Source: an uncultured Prevotellaceae bacterium (lineage in GTDB: Bacteria > Bacteroidota > Bacteroidia > Bacteroidales > Bacteroidaceae). From it: DNA of 6,472 nt. Below the pieces are notes generated by a model. That model ran no database searches and had not been told where the DNA came from. It saw only the letters and a program-made list of their open reading frames with translations. This document shows positions 1 to 6,472 of this stretch, piece by piece (position 1 is the stretch's first letter; every line of letters begins with the position of its first letter). Both the position numbers and the translations under genes were made by a program. The stretch spans positions 1 through 6,472 of the forward strand of contig CALZJL010000074.1 of assembly GCA_945787625.1 (NCBI GenBank), written 5' to 3'.

Positions 1-1292
1 GACGCATCTACGGTATTTCCATCCCATACCAAACGACCGTTGACCCAAGTCTTGTGTACACGCCAATGCAGACTATCGCCCGTACGTGGACTCCAATGCA
101 CTCGACTTAGTATATCAGCCTCCTTTATGGTATAGGACAGCTCATCTCTACCTACGAGGACGAGATCAGCCTTCATGCCAGGGAGCAGGAAGCCTCGGTT
201 CTTGATACCGAAGAGACGCGCAGGATTGTGGCTCATAAGCTCGACCATACGTTCCATGCTTAGTACCCCCTGGCTGACCAATTCGAGCATACTGACGAGC
301 GAGAACTGCACCATAGGCATTCCGCTGGCAGCCTTGGCAGCTCCCCCCTGCTTTTCCGACAAGAGGTGTGGAGCATGATCCGTAGCTACCACGCTGATAC
401 GTCCGTCAGCTATAGCCCGACGCAAGGCATCACGGTCAGCAGCAGTCTTGATGGCAGGGTTACACTTTATGAGCGAGCCGAGGCGACGGTAGTCTGCATC
501 GCAATAGAGCAAATGTGCCACGCAAGCCTCACCCGTGATATTGCCACCGAGCAGGTCCAGTTCCTCCTTGGTAGTAATATGAGCTATGTGCAAACGCGCT
601 CCGCTCTCCCTGGCCATGCGTACAGCAAGACTCGAAGAGTCGTAGCAAGCCTGACGGCTACGTATCTCAGGGTGGTGTATGACATCAGGATCGTCTCCGT
701 ACAGCTGTTTGGCCTGAGCCATATTGCGTGTGATAGTACCCGTGTCCTCACAATGTGCCATGATTATTTTAGGCGAACGAGCAAATATCTGTCTGAGAGC
801 CTCCTCCCTGTCCACGAGCATATTGCCCGTGCTGCTGCCCATAAAAAGTTTGACCCCCGGATACATGTCAGTAGGGATACGGAGTATCTCCTCCACATTA
901 TTATTAGTAGCCCCTATGAAAAATGCATAGTTGACATGCATTTTCCCCCTGGCGATGTCCATGCGTTGCTGCCAAGTATCGAGCGTAGTTGTCAGAGGCG
1001 AGACATTGGGCATATCAAGCACAGAGGTTACTCCACCAGCAGCAGCAGCCCTACTCTCGGTGTCCATGTCGGCCTTGTGTGTGAGCCCAGGGTCGCGAAA
1101 GTGTACATGATCATCGATGACACCAGGCAAAAGGTACAGCCCCGTGGCATCAATTACGGTATCAGCAGAAACATCGACATCGGCATCGCCGCCGACTATG
1201 TCCTTAATAGTCTCATCTTGGATAACGAGAGTACCGGGGAGAGTCTTACCCTCGTTGACGATAGAAGCATTTCGTATGATTGTCGTAGACAT
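1..1292 (-). CDS. pyrC: Dihydroorotase, class I (3'-truncated by window edge)
   Basis: Dihydroorotase is a cytosolic zinc amidohydrolase that interconverts N-carbamoyl-aspartate and dihydroorotate, the third step of de novo pyrimidine synthesis. I translated the minus strand by hand: 430 full codons are visible, and the reading frame leaves the window before a stop. The family is usually about 425-450 aa, so only a short C-terminal tail is missing. The metal-site motifs are all present: DHVHFRDPG at residues 61-69 (H62 and H64 are metal ligands, R66 binds substrate), K148 in GVKLF at the position of the carboxylated bridging lysine, H180 in MAHCED, H238 in HIAHIT, and catalytic D305 in ATDHAPH. 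The DHVHFRDPG form and overall length indicate class I rather than the shorter E. coli-type class II enzyme. Allantoinase and hydantoinase are relatives, but the FRDPG and ATDHAPH motifs favour dihydroorotase. The ATG at 1292-1290 follows an A-rich leader without Shine-Dalgarno, as is usual in Bacteroidetes. The gene is divergent from mfd. Confidence 0.93.
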   Translation of the reverse strand, partial: MSTTIIRNASIVNEGKTLPGTLVIQDETIKDIVGGDADVDVSADTVIDATGLYLLPGVIDDHVHFRDPGLTHKADMDTESRAAAAGGVTSVLDMPNVSPLTTTLDTWQQRMDIARGKMHVNYAFFIGATNNNVEEILRIPTDMYPGVKLFMGSSTGNMLVDREEALRQIFARSPKIIMAHCEDTGTITRNMAQAKQLYGDDPDVIHHPEIRSRQACYDSSSLAVRMARESGARLHIAHITTKEELDLLGGNITGEACVAHLLYCDADYRRLGSLIKCNPAIKTAADRDALRRAIADGRISVVATDHAPHLLSEKQGGAAKAASGMPMVQFSLVSMLELVSQGVLSMERMVELMSHNPARLFGIKNRGFLLPGMKADLVLVGRDELSYTIKEADILSRVHWSPRTGDSLHWRVHKTWVNGRLVWDGNTVDA

Positions 1293-1312
1293 ATCTGTTA
1301 TGTTTTATCTTG

Positions 1313-1320
1313 CAAATATA
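1313..1320 (-). promoter_or_regulatory. Predicted pyrC promoter, -7 box
   Basis: On the minus strand these bases read TATATTTG, a perfect match to the Bacteroidetes -7 consensus TAnnTTTG. Transcription would start near 1306, giving a leader of about 14 nt before the pyrC ATG. No convincing TTTG -33 element is seen about 19-21 bases upstream, so only half of the promoter is supported. The short leader leaves no room for a riboswitch or attenuator between the start site and the gene. Confidence 0.6.
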
Positions 1321-1333
1321 GCATTTTTTATGC
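1321..1333. repeat. Small inverted repeat between divergent promoters
   Basis: The sequence GCAT-TTTTT-ATGC is an inverted repeat with 4-base arms and a 5-base spacer. It directly abuts the pyrC -7 box and ends 9 bases before the -33 element of the mfd promoter. Its position would suit an operator acting on pyrC or on both genes. The arms are short and the region is AT-rich, so chance is a fair explanation. Confidence 0.3.
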
Positions 1334-1342
1334 ACATTCGCC

Positions 1343-1371
1343 TTGTTTTATATATTTTTTTTGTACCTTTG
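1343..1371 (+). promoter_or_regulatory. Predicted mfd promoter (-33 TTG, -7 TACCTTTG)
   Basis: TACCTTTG at 1364-1371 matches the Bacteroidetes -7 consensus TAnnTTTG exactly. CTTG at 1342-1345, sharing the TTG core of the -33 consensus TTTG, lies 18 bases upstream, which is a normal spacing. Transcription would begin around 1378-1380, leaving a leader of about 40 nt before the ATG at 1418. The spacer contains a run of eight T (1355-1362). The predicted start site also argues against translation starting at the in-frame TTG at 1376, which would lie at or before the start of the transcript. Confidence 0.7.
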
Positions 1372-1417
1372 ACGTTTGAACTCCGATTTCGGATTCTTCA
1401 CGTTCCGTAATGACCCT

Positions 1418-4400
1418 ATGGATATAAAGGATTTGCAGGCTCTGTATGCCAAAAACCCCAAGGTAAAGGCTTTGGGGCATTTGTTGTGCGACTCCAAGGA
1501 GAGACACATAGTGCTTGACGGGCTCGTGGCAAGCTCAGCTCCGATGATGTTCGGCGCATTACCCCTATGTGCGCCCCAAGCCTTTAGCAAGCCATACATC
1601 TTCGTCATGGACGACGAGGAACAGGCTGGATACTTCTACAACGACCTCAACCAGATTTTAGGTCAAGAGGGAGTGATGATGCTGCCATCGAGCTACCGCC
1701 GCGCCATCAAATACGGTCAGCGCGATGCCGGCAACGAAATCCTGCGTACCAACGCTCTGACACGCCTGTCAGCCTCATCACGAGCCGCGCTATACGTGGT
1801 GACCTATCCCGAGGCTCTGGCCGAAACCGTAGTACGCAAAGACACCCTGCAAAGCAATTCGCTCCGCATCAAGGTCGGAGAGAGCATGGACATCAACAAA
1901 GTCCAAAAGTCTCTGTTCGAACTCGGATTCAAGCGCACGGACTACGTCTACGAACCCGGTCAGTTTGCCGTGAGAGGCTCGCTGATCGACGTGTACTCGT
2001 TCTCGTGCGAGCACCCCTGCCGCATCGACTTCTTCGGCGACGAGATTGACACGATACGCTACTTCGACGTACAGAGCCAGCTGTCGGTAGAAAAAGCCGA
2101 CATGGTCGTGATTGTCCCCGAGCTTGCCGACAGCCCGACCGAGCGCGTATGTATCCTTGACTTCATTCCCAAGGACTCTCGCATAGTCATGCACGACAGA
2201 GCCTTCATATGCGACGAAATCGAGCGCGTATGGCACGAAGGGTTCTCAGCCGCCGCACAGATGGTCAGCCGCGAAGAGACCCACGCAGACGGAGATGTGA
2301 CCGACGGGGAACTGCTGCGCGAACGCCTGCTGGTCGAGCCCGATACGTTCAGACGCCGCCTGCCCGACTTCAGCAGCATCACGATGGGCACAACGCAAGA
2401 CAGAGCCAATCTGACCTTCACCCTGTCAGCCCAGCCCGTATTTCACAAGAACTTCAACATTCTGACCCGCGAGCTCCTGCGCTACCAGCACGACGGATAC
2501 CGCATATTCATCCTTGCCGACAGTCTCAAGCAGACAGACAGACTGGAGACCATCTTCAAAGACATGCAGCTCGGCATCACGTTCACCCCCGTCGAACACA
2601 CGCTACACGAAGGCTTTGTAGACTCAGACACCAAGTACGTAGTCTTTACCGACCACCAGATATTTGACCGCTTCCACAAGTACAACCTACGCAACGAGCA
2701 CGCCCGCAAGGGCAAGATGGCTCTGACACTCAAGGAGATCCAGCAGTTTCAGATCGGCGACTATGTCGTACACATCGACCATGGCGTAGGACGCTTTGCC
2801 GGACTCGTCAGCATACCCGAAGGAGACCGCATGGTCGAGAAGATACGCATCAACTACGATGGAGGCGGAGTCATCTACGTATCCATACACTCCCTGCACA
2901 AAGTAAGCAAATACAAAGGCCAGGAGGGTACCACCCCCAAGGTAAACAAGTTAGGCACCGGAGCATGGGAGCGTCTGAAAGAGCGGACCAAGAGCAAAAT
3001 CAAGGACATAGCGCGAGACCTCATCCGCCTCTACAGCCTACGCCGTCAGGAGAAAGGATTCAGCTTCTCGCCCGACAATTACCTGCAGCACGAGCTCGAA
3101 GCCTCCTTCATCTACGAAGACACCCCCGACCAACTGAAAGCCACACAAGAAGTAAAAGCCGACATGGAGCGTGCACGCCCCATGGACAGACTCGTCTGCG
3201 GAGATGTAGGATTCGGCAAGACCGAGGTAGCTATAAGAGCAGCATTCAAAGCCGCCATCGACGGCAAGCAGACAGCGGTACTCGTGCCCACCACGGTACT
3301 GGCATACCAGCATTGGCACACCTTCACCAACCGTCTCAAAGACATGCCCGTACGCGTAGACTACCTCAGCCGCGCCCGTTCGCCCAAGGAGACGCGCCAA
3401 CTCCTCGAAGACCTCAGCACAGGCAAAATCAATATCCTCGTAGGCACCCATCGTCTGATTGGCAAGAGTGTGAAATTTCACGATCTTGGCCTGCTCATCA
3501 TCGACGAAGAGCAGAAGTTCGGCGTGAGCGTCAAGGAAAAGCTGCGCCAGATGAAGACCAACGTCGACACGCTGACCCTTACCGCCACCCCAATACCGCG
3601 CACCCTGCAGTTCTCGCTCATGGGAGCCCGCGACCTCAGCGTGATACAGACCCCACCCCCCAACCGCTACCCTATCCAGACTCAGGTATGCGCATTTTCG
3701 AGCGAAGTCATCGCCGAAGCCGTCAATTTCGAGATGAGTCGCAACGGACAGGTCTATATCGTGAGCAACCGCATCTCCTCGCTCCCCGAGCTGGAGAGTA
3801 TGGTCAAGCGTCACGTACCCGATGCCCGTGTAGCCATCGGTCACGGCCAAATGTCGCCAGAGCACCTCGAAGAGATAATACTCGGATTTGCCAACTATGA
3901 CTACGACGTGCTTATCTCGACCACGATTATCGAGTCGGGCATTGATATCCCCAACGCCAACACCATCGTCGTGTGCTCCGCCCAGAACTTCGGTCTCAGC
4001 GACCTCCACCAGATGCGCGGCCGAGTAGGACGCAGCAACCGCAAGGCATTCTGCTACCTGCTCTCTCCGCCTTTCTCCTCCCTCAATCCCGAAGCACGTC
4101 GCCGTCTGCAAGCCATCGAGACCTTCTCAGACCTCGGCAGCGGCATACACATCGCCATGCAGGACCTCGACATACGCGGTGCCGGCAACCTACTCGGAGC
4201 CGAACAAAGCGGATTCATCGCCGACCTCGGCTACGAGACATACCAGAAGATACTCTCCGAGGCAGTCAAGGAGCTGCGCAACGACGAGTTCCAAGAGCTC
4301 TACAAGGAGGAAATCCGACAAGGCGTAGACAAGAGCGGCGAGGATTTTACCGACGACTGCCAGCTCGACACCGACCTCACAGCCCACCTGCCCGAGACAT

Positions 4401-4810
4401 ACGTACCCACGAGCAGCGAGCGCATGCTGCTCTACCGCGAGCTCGACCAGACTCAGGACCAAGAGCAAATCGACACCTTCTGCCAGCGTCTGAAAGACCG
4501 CTTCGGTCCATTGCCCCAAGAGGCCGAAGACCTCTGCCGCATGGTACGCATACGCCAACTGGGACGTCATCTCGGAGCCGAACGCATCGTGATGAAACAA
4601 GACGTGATGAAACTCTTCCTCGTCAGCAACCTACAGAGTGCGTACTACATGTCGCCGACATTCGACCGCATCATACAGTACTTTACGGCAAATGCCGCCA
4701 ACTGCCGCCTCGGCGAGAAAAACGGCCAACGCTCGCTGACCGTAAGCCACGTCAGCGATACGCAGACCGCTCTCTCCATACTCAATCAGATTGACTCCAT
4801 CGTGCTGTAA
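1418..4810 (+). CDS. mfd: Transcription-repair coupling factor Mfd
   Basis: Mfd is a cytosolic dsDNA translocase that finds RNA polymerase stalled at lesions, pushes it off and recruits UvrA, feeding nucleotide excision repair. The product is 1130 aa, near the usual ~1150. The N-terminal third is UvrB-like (domains 1a/2/1b), with the typical PGQFAVRGSLIDV at 180-192 and IDFFGDEID just after; it has no working Walker A, as expected in Mfd. The RNA polymerase-interacting CarD-like domain starts near 442 (GDYVVHIDHGVGRF, 447-460). The RecG-like motor follows: TPDQ 569-572, Walker A GDVGFGKT 595-602 (K601), LVPTTVLA 622-629, DEEQ 696-699, TATPIPR 722-728, motif V around 834-845, motif VI QMRGRVGR 865-872, then the TRG translocation motif at 907-932. 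The autoinhibitory C-terminal domain begins near 985 (LPETYVPTSSER). I chose ATG 1418 because MDIKDLQALYA resembles Bacteroidetes homologues and lies about 40 nt after the predicted transcription start; the frame is also open back to a TTG at 1376, less likely. No Shine-Dalgarno sequence is seen. No residue looks damaged. Confidence 0.97.
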   Translation: MDIKDLQALYAKNPKVKALGHLLCDSKERHIVLDGLVASSAPMMFGALPLCAPQAFSKPYIFVMDDEEQAGYFYNDLNQILGQEGVMMLPSSYRRAIKYGQRDAGNEILRTNALTRLSASSRAALYVVTYPEALAETVVRKDTLQSNSLRIKVGESMDINKVQKSLFELGFKRTDYVYEPGQFAVRGSLIDVYSFSCEHPCRIDFFGDEIDTIRYFDVQSQLSVEKADMVVIVPELADSPTERVCILDFIPKDSRIVMHDRAFICDEIERVWHEGFSAAAQMVSREETHADGDVTDGELLRERLLVEPDTFRRRLPDFSSITMGTTQDRANLTFTLSAQPVFHKNFNILTRELLRYQHDGYRIFILADSLKQTDRLETIFKDMQLGITFTPVEHTLHEGFVDSDTKYVVFTDHQIFDRFHKYNLRNEHARKGKMALTLKEIQQFQIGDYVVHIDHGVGRFAGLVSIPEGDRMVEKIRINYDGGGVIYVSIHSLHKVSKYKGQEGTTPKVNKLGTGAWERLKERTKSKIKDIARDLIRLYSLRRQEKGFSFSPDNYLQHELEASFIYEDTPDQLKATQEVKADMERARPMDRLVCGDVGFGKTEVAIRAAFKAAIDGKQTAVLVPTTVLAYQHWHTFTNRLKDMPVRVDYLSRARSPKETRQLLEDLSTGKINILVGTHRLIGKSVKFHDLGLLIIDEEQKFGVSVKEKLRQMKTNVDTLTLTATPIPRTLQFSLMGARDLSVIQTPPPNRYPIQTQVCAFSSEVIAEAVNFEMSRNGQVYIVSNRISSLPELESMVKRHVPDARVAIGHGQMSPEHLEEIILGFANYDYDVLISTTIIESGIDIPNANTIVVCSAQNFGLSDLHQMRGRVGRSNRKAFCYLLSPPFSSLNPEARRRLQAIETFSDLGSGIHIAMQDLDIRGAGNLLGAEQSGFIADLGYETYQKILSEAVKELRNDEFQELYKEEIRQGVDKSGEDFTDDCQLDTDLTAHLPETYVPTSSERMLLYRELDQTQDQEQIDTFCQRLKDRFGPLPQEAEDLCRMVRIRQLGRHLGAERIVMKQDVMKLFLVSNLQSAYYMSPTFDRIIQYFTANAANCRLGEKNGQRSLTVSHVSDTQTALSILNQIDSIVL

Positions 4811-4813
4811 ACA

Positions 4814-6472
4814 TCAGCGGAAGATAGCATTCACAATCTCCGAGATGTCGCTCACACTCACGATGCCATCGCCGTTGACATCAGCCGCCTGAAGGTTGAA
4901 GCCCTCGGGTACAGTCTGACCCAACGAGTAGCTGACCATCATGCTGACATCACCCACCGTCACAGAGCCATCGCCGTTGACATCACCAGGGATTGCACTT
5001 GGCTCAAACTGAAAATCAGTAGAAAGAAACATGCTTATCGTCCCCACAAGATTGTTGTTGCACCTATAGCTCATAGGCGAGTCGGCATACTGATAATTCA
5101 GCGAAAAAGTACTACCCGTACGGCTAAGTTGCGCACACCAATCGGCATGGTTTACGAGGGTAAACGAACCCCACGTGAAGCCACGCTCCAAACGGAAATC
5201 CTCGTAAGTATTGGTCATGCCCTGCAACCATGGGAGACGCCCCTGCGCATCACGCATGAGATATGTACCATCAGACTGGCGTGTGAGCACAAGCTCCTGA
5301 GCCAAAGCCTTATCGTCAGTCCAAGTCTCCTCGCCGTTTTCGTCCTCATCACGAGTATAATAATAGTACGGAGTAGGAGCAGGCAGCTGCTGATAGCTAC
5401 GCAGCAAGTAGCGGCCCGACTGCGGATAGACGATACCCTCATCGCCGATATTACGCAACTGCTCAAGCGAAGAGATGAGAGCGTTGGCATTCTCCGAATC
5501 AAAAAAGTCGAGGACTCTGCCATCGGCATCGAATACCGAGTGATAACCGCTCTTGATTGCCCTGTAGCTCACGTTGTCAGGCTTAGGATATCCAGGCTGC
5601 CCCTCGTGCGACACGAGGTCGGCGAGTTCGTCCGCCACGCTTTCGAGCTGTTTGATGAGAGCCGCGTTGGCATCCCTTACCGCAGGCAACTCGATTATCT
5701 GGGTATAGGTATAGATAGTACCATTGCAATCCTTGCGCCATTTGCGTCGTATTATGCAGCCCTCTCGCTCCTCCTGCCCCTGAACCTCGCCGTAGTTGTT
5801 ATTGCCATAGTAGGCTTCGAGTACAGGCATTTCGTCTATCTCGCTCTCGTCCGTCACCCTGACATAAGGTTCTGGCACGTCAGCCTCCGTACCCTTTATG
5901 CGGAATCTGTTGCGGGTATCGAGTCTGAATCCCCCGTAGACGGAATAGCTGCTGCCATTAGCCACATAGGGGACATCGTTGTTCGTGAGAGCATACACAG
6001 CCTCGCCTATGATTTCAACCTTGATCGTACCTCCGAGCGGATTAAAGCCGTTGTATTCAGTCGTTGAGACATCGATATACGGGAATGAGCCGCTCCACTC
6101 ACCCGTGTTCGGCACTTGGTCGGCAAGAATGTATGGGAAGGTCTGACCGTAGTCGGTCGACAGGAGTATGCGCACTCTCCTACCCTCTCCGTAGATGTCG
6201 GTCTGCGGAGTCCACGCAATAGTGAAGTCGCGTCCCTGCCGCAACGACGGCTGTTCCTTAAAATAAGCCCGAAACGGTTCACCTGGCACTATGCGTACAG
6301 ACGTGATACCGCTGTCGTAAATCGAGCCGTAGCGCGCAGCAAAGGCATACTTGAAGAGCCCCGTGCGCGAAGTCCCCGTATACGGCACCTCCCAGTCCGA
6401 CTCCGGAGCATTGGCTACGAGAGTGTTGGGCGAGCGCCATTGGCGATGAAACATGACATTAGGCGATGTCGT
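4814..6472 (-). CDS. Large secreted protein, C-terminal part, with Ig-like modules and dockerin (5'-truncated)
   Basis: The frame is open across the right window edge, so the 552 visible residues are a C-terminal fragment; the first ATG (6454) is not a credible start, because the six codons before it are also open. No signal peptide can be judged. Numbering from the edge: an Ig/FN3-like sandwich around 55-155 carries STDYGQTFP (105-113) and PNTGEWSGSFP, a pattern seen in modules following metalloprotease or adhesin domains of Bacteroidetes exoproteins. A second segment around 195-263 with two cysteines and CNGTIYTYTQIIEL (249-262) resembles the end of an HYR-like module. A short helical linker follows (264-287). 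Residues ~300-495, with SGRYLL and DGTYLM, resemble carbohydrate-binding beta-trefoil repeats only weakly. A type I dockerin occupies 496-552 with two DVNGDG calcium loops. It ends at NAIFR, with no type IX secretion C-terminal domain visible. No HExxH or other catalytic motif is seen, so activity is unknown; any enzyme domain would lie upstream. It converges on mfd with a 3 bp gap. Confidence 0.85.
   Translation of the reverse strand, partial: TTSPNVMFHRQWRSPNTLVANAPESDWEVPYTGTSRTGLFKYAFAARYGSIYDSGITSVRIVPGEPFRAYFKEQPSLRQGRDFTIAWTPQTDIYGEGRRVRILLSTDYGQTFPYILADQVPNTGEWSGSFPYIDVSTTEYNGFNPLGGTIKVEIIGEAVYALTNNDVPYVANGSSYSVYGGFRLDTRNRFRIKGTEADVPEPYVRVTDESEIDEMPVLEAYYGNNNYGEVQGQEEREGCIIRRKWRKDCNGTIYTYTQIIELPAVRDANAALIKQLESVADELADLVSHEGQPGYPKPDNVSYRAIKSGYHSVFDADGRVLDFFDSENANALISSLEQLRNIGDEGIVYPQSGRYLLRSYQQLPAPTPYYYYTRDEDENGEETWTDDKALAQELVLTRQSDGTYLMRDAQGRLPWLQGMTNTYEDFRLERGFTWGSFTLVNHADWCAQLSRTGSTFSLNYQYADSPMSYRCNNNLVGTISMFLSTDFQFEPSAIPGDVNGDGSVTVGDVSMMVSYSLGQTVPEGFNLQAADVNGDGIVSVSDISEIVNAIFR
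4865..4883 (-). repeat. Direct repeat copy 2, second dockerin calcium loop
   Basis: This 19 bp stretch (plus strand gccatcgccgttgacatca) is identical to 4967-4985. On the minus strand it encodes the core of the second DVNGDG calcium-binding loop (loop Asp is residue 531 of the visible protein). The copies are offset by 102 bp, or 34 codons, so they keep frame. The flanking codons differ, which fits an ancient duplication of the dockerin F-hand segment with the loop codons staying or becoming alike. Confidence 0.9.
4967..4985 (-). repeat. Direct repeat copy 1, first dockerin calcium loop
   Basis: This is the partner of the 19 bp repeat at 4865-4883. It encodes the first DVNGDG loop of the dockerin (loop Asp is residue 497 of the visible protein). 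Each loop continues with the usual dockerin pattern: VTVGDVSMMV after the first, VSVSDISEIV after the second, placing the last calcium-binding Asp at position 12 of each loop. Both loops therefore look able to bind calcium. Confidence 0.9.

Noticed and set aside
1037..1049. (CAG)4 triplet run in pyrC
   Set aside because: It encodes the small AAAA part of a common AAAAGGVT segment in this enzyme family and is too short to be a meaningful microsatellite.
366..1379. Long open frame on the plus strand (337 codons) opposite pyrC
   Set aside because: It is antisense to a well-supported dihydroorotase whose metal-site motifs are intact. The translation shows no recognisable domain and looks like a shadow of the coding strand.
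1376..1417. Upstream TTG start giving mfd 14 more residues
   Set aside because: TTG is uncommon as a start in this group, it lies at or before the predicted transcription start, and the added residues do not resemble Mfd N-termini.
3038..4111. Long open frame on the minus strand (357 codons) inside mfd
   Set aside because: It lies wholly opposite the conserved Mfd motor motifs. High GC at third codon positions of mfd depletes stops on the other strand, which explains its length.
2965..4794. Plus-strand open frames in another frame of mfd (2965-3900 and 3973-4794)
   Set aside because: Their translations are extremely rich in Arg, Pro, His and Gln, the usual sign of an off-frame reading of C-rich codons.
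4804..4818. GCTG-N7-CAGC inverted repeat at the mfd stop as a terminator
   Set aside because: The stem is only four base pairs, plus at most one wobble, and no T tract follows on either strand.
5129..6067. Long open frame on the plus strand (312 codons) opposite the dockerin protein
   Set aside because: The minus-strand reading has clear Ig-like and dockerin signatures; the plus-strand product shows no domain and has no promoter-like sequence before it.
1..6472. Mobile elements, CRISPR, tRNA/rRNA or a defence cassette
   Set aside because: No terminal inverted repeats with a transposase, no regularly spaced repeats, no tRNA-like cloverleaf and no defence-type domains were seen on either strand. 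The only exact repeat I noticed is the dockerin loop pair.

Overview
The window looks like chromosomal DNA from a Bacteroidota, most likely a member of the Bacteroidales with moderate to high GC. Three things point there. Both divergent genes have a perfect TAnnTTTG -7 promoter box, which is the Bacteroidetes sigma-ABfr type. Neither start codon has a Shine-Dalgarno sequence. The secreted protein at the right end has the Ig-like modules and C-terminal dockerin pair common in this group. Genus cannot be decided from the sequence alone.

Layout from left to right. (1) Bases 1-1292, minus strand: a class I dihydroorotase (pyrC), complete at its N-terminus and cut by the window edge probably 15-25 codons before its stop. 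(2) Bases 1293-1417: a short AT-rich divergent control region with one promoter facing each way and a small inverted repeat between them. (3) Bases 1418-4810, plus strand: a complete mfd gene (transcription-repair coupling factor, 1130 aa) with all domains and helicase motifs intact. (4) Bases 4814-6472, minus strand: the C-terminal 552 residues of a large, probably exported multidomain protein ending in a two-loop type I dockerin; its N-terminus lies outside the window. The mfd and dockerin genes converge with only 3 bp between their stop codons.

The three genes do not form a pathway: pyrimidine synthesis, DNA repair at stalled RNA polymerase, and an extracellular protein of unknown activity. 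I found no tRNA, rRNA, CRISPR array, insertion sequence, phage gene or defence system, and no stretch over 300 bases without a gene. The genes are ordinary core genes plus one accessory secreted protein, and I do not see a clear new system. The points most worth a second look are the orphan dockerin protein, the divergent promoter architecture (with a T8 tract in the mfd promoter spacer), the very tight convergent gene end, and a C>G, A>T skew of the plus strand that seems independent of gene direction and suggests mfd is transcribed head-on to replication.
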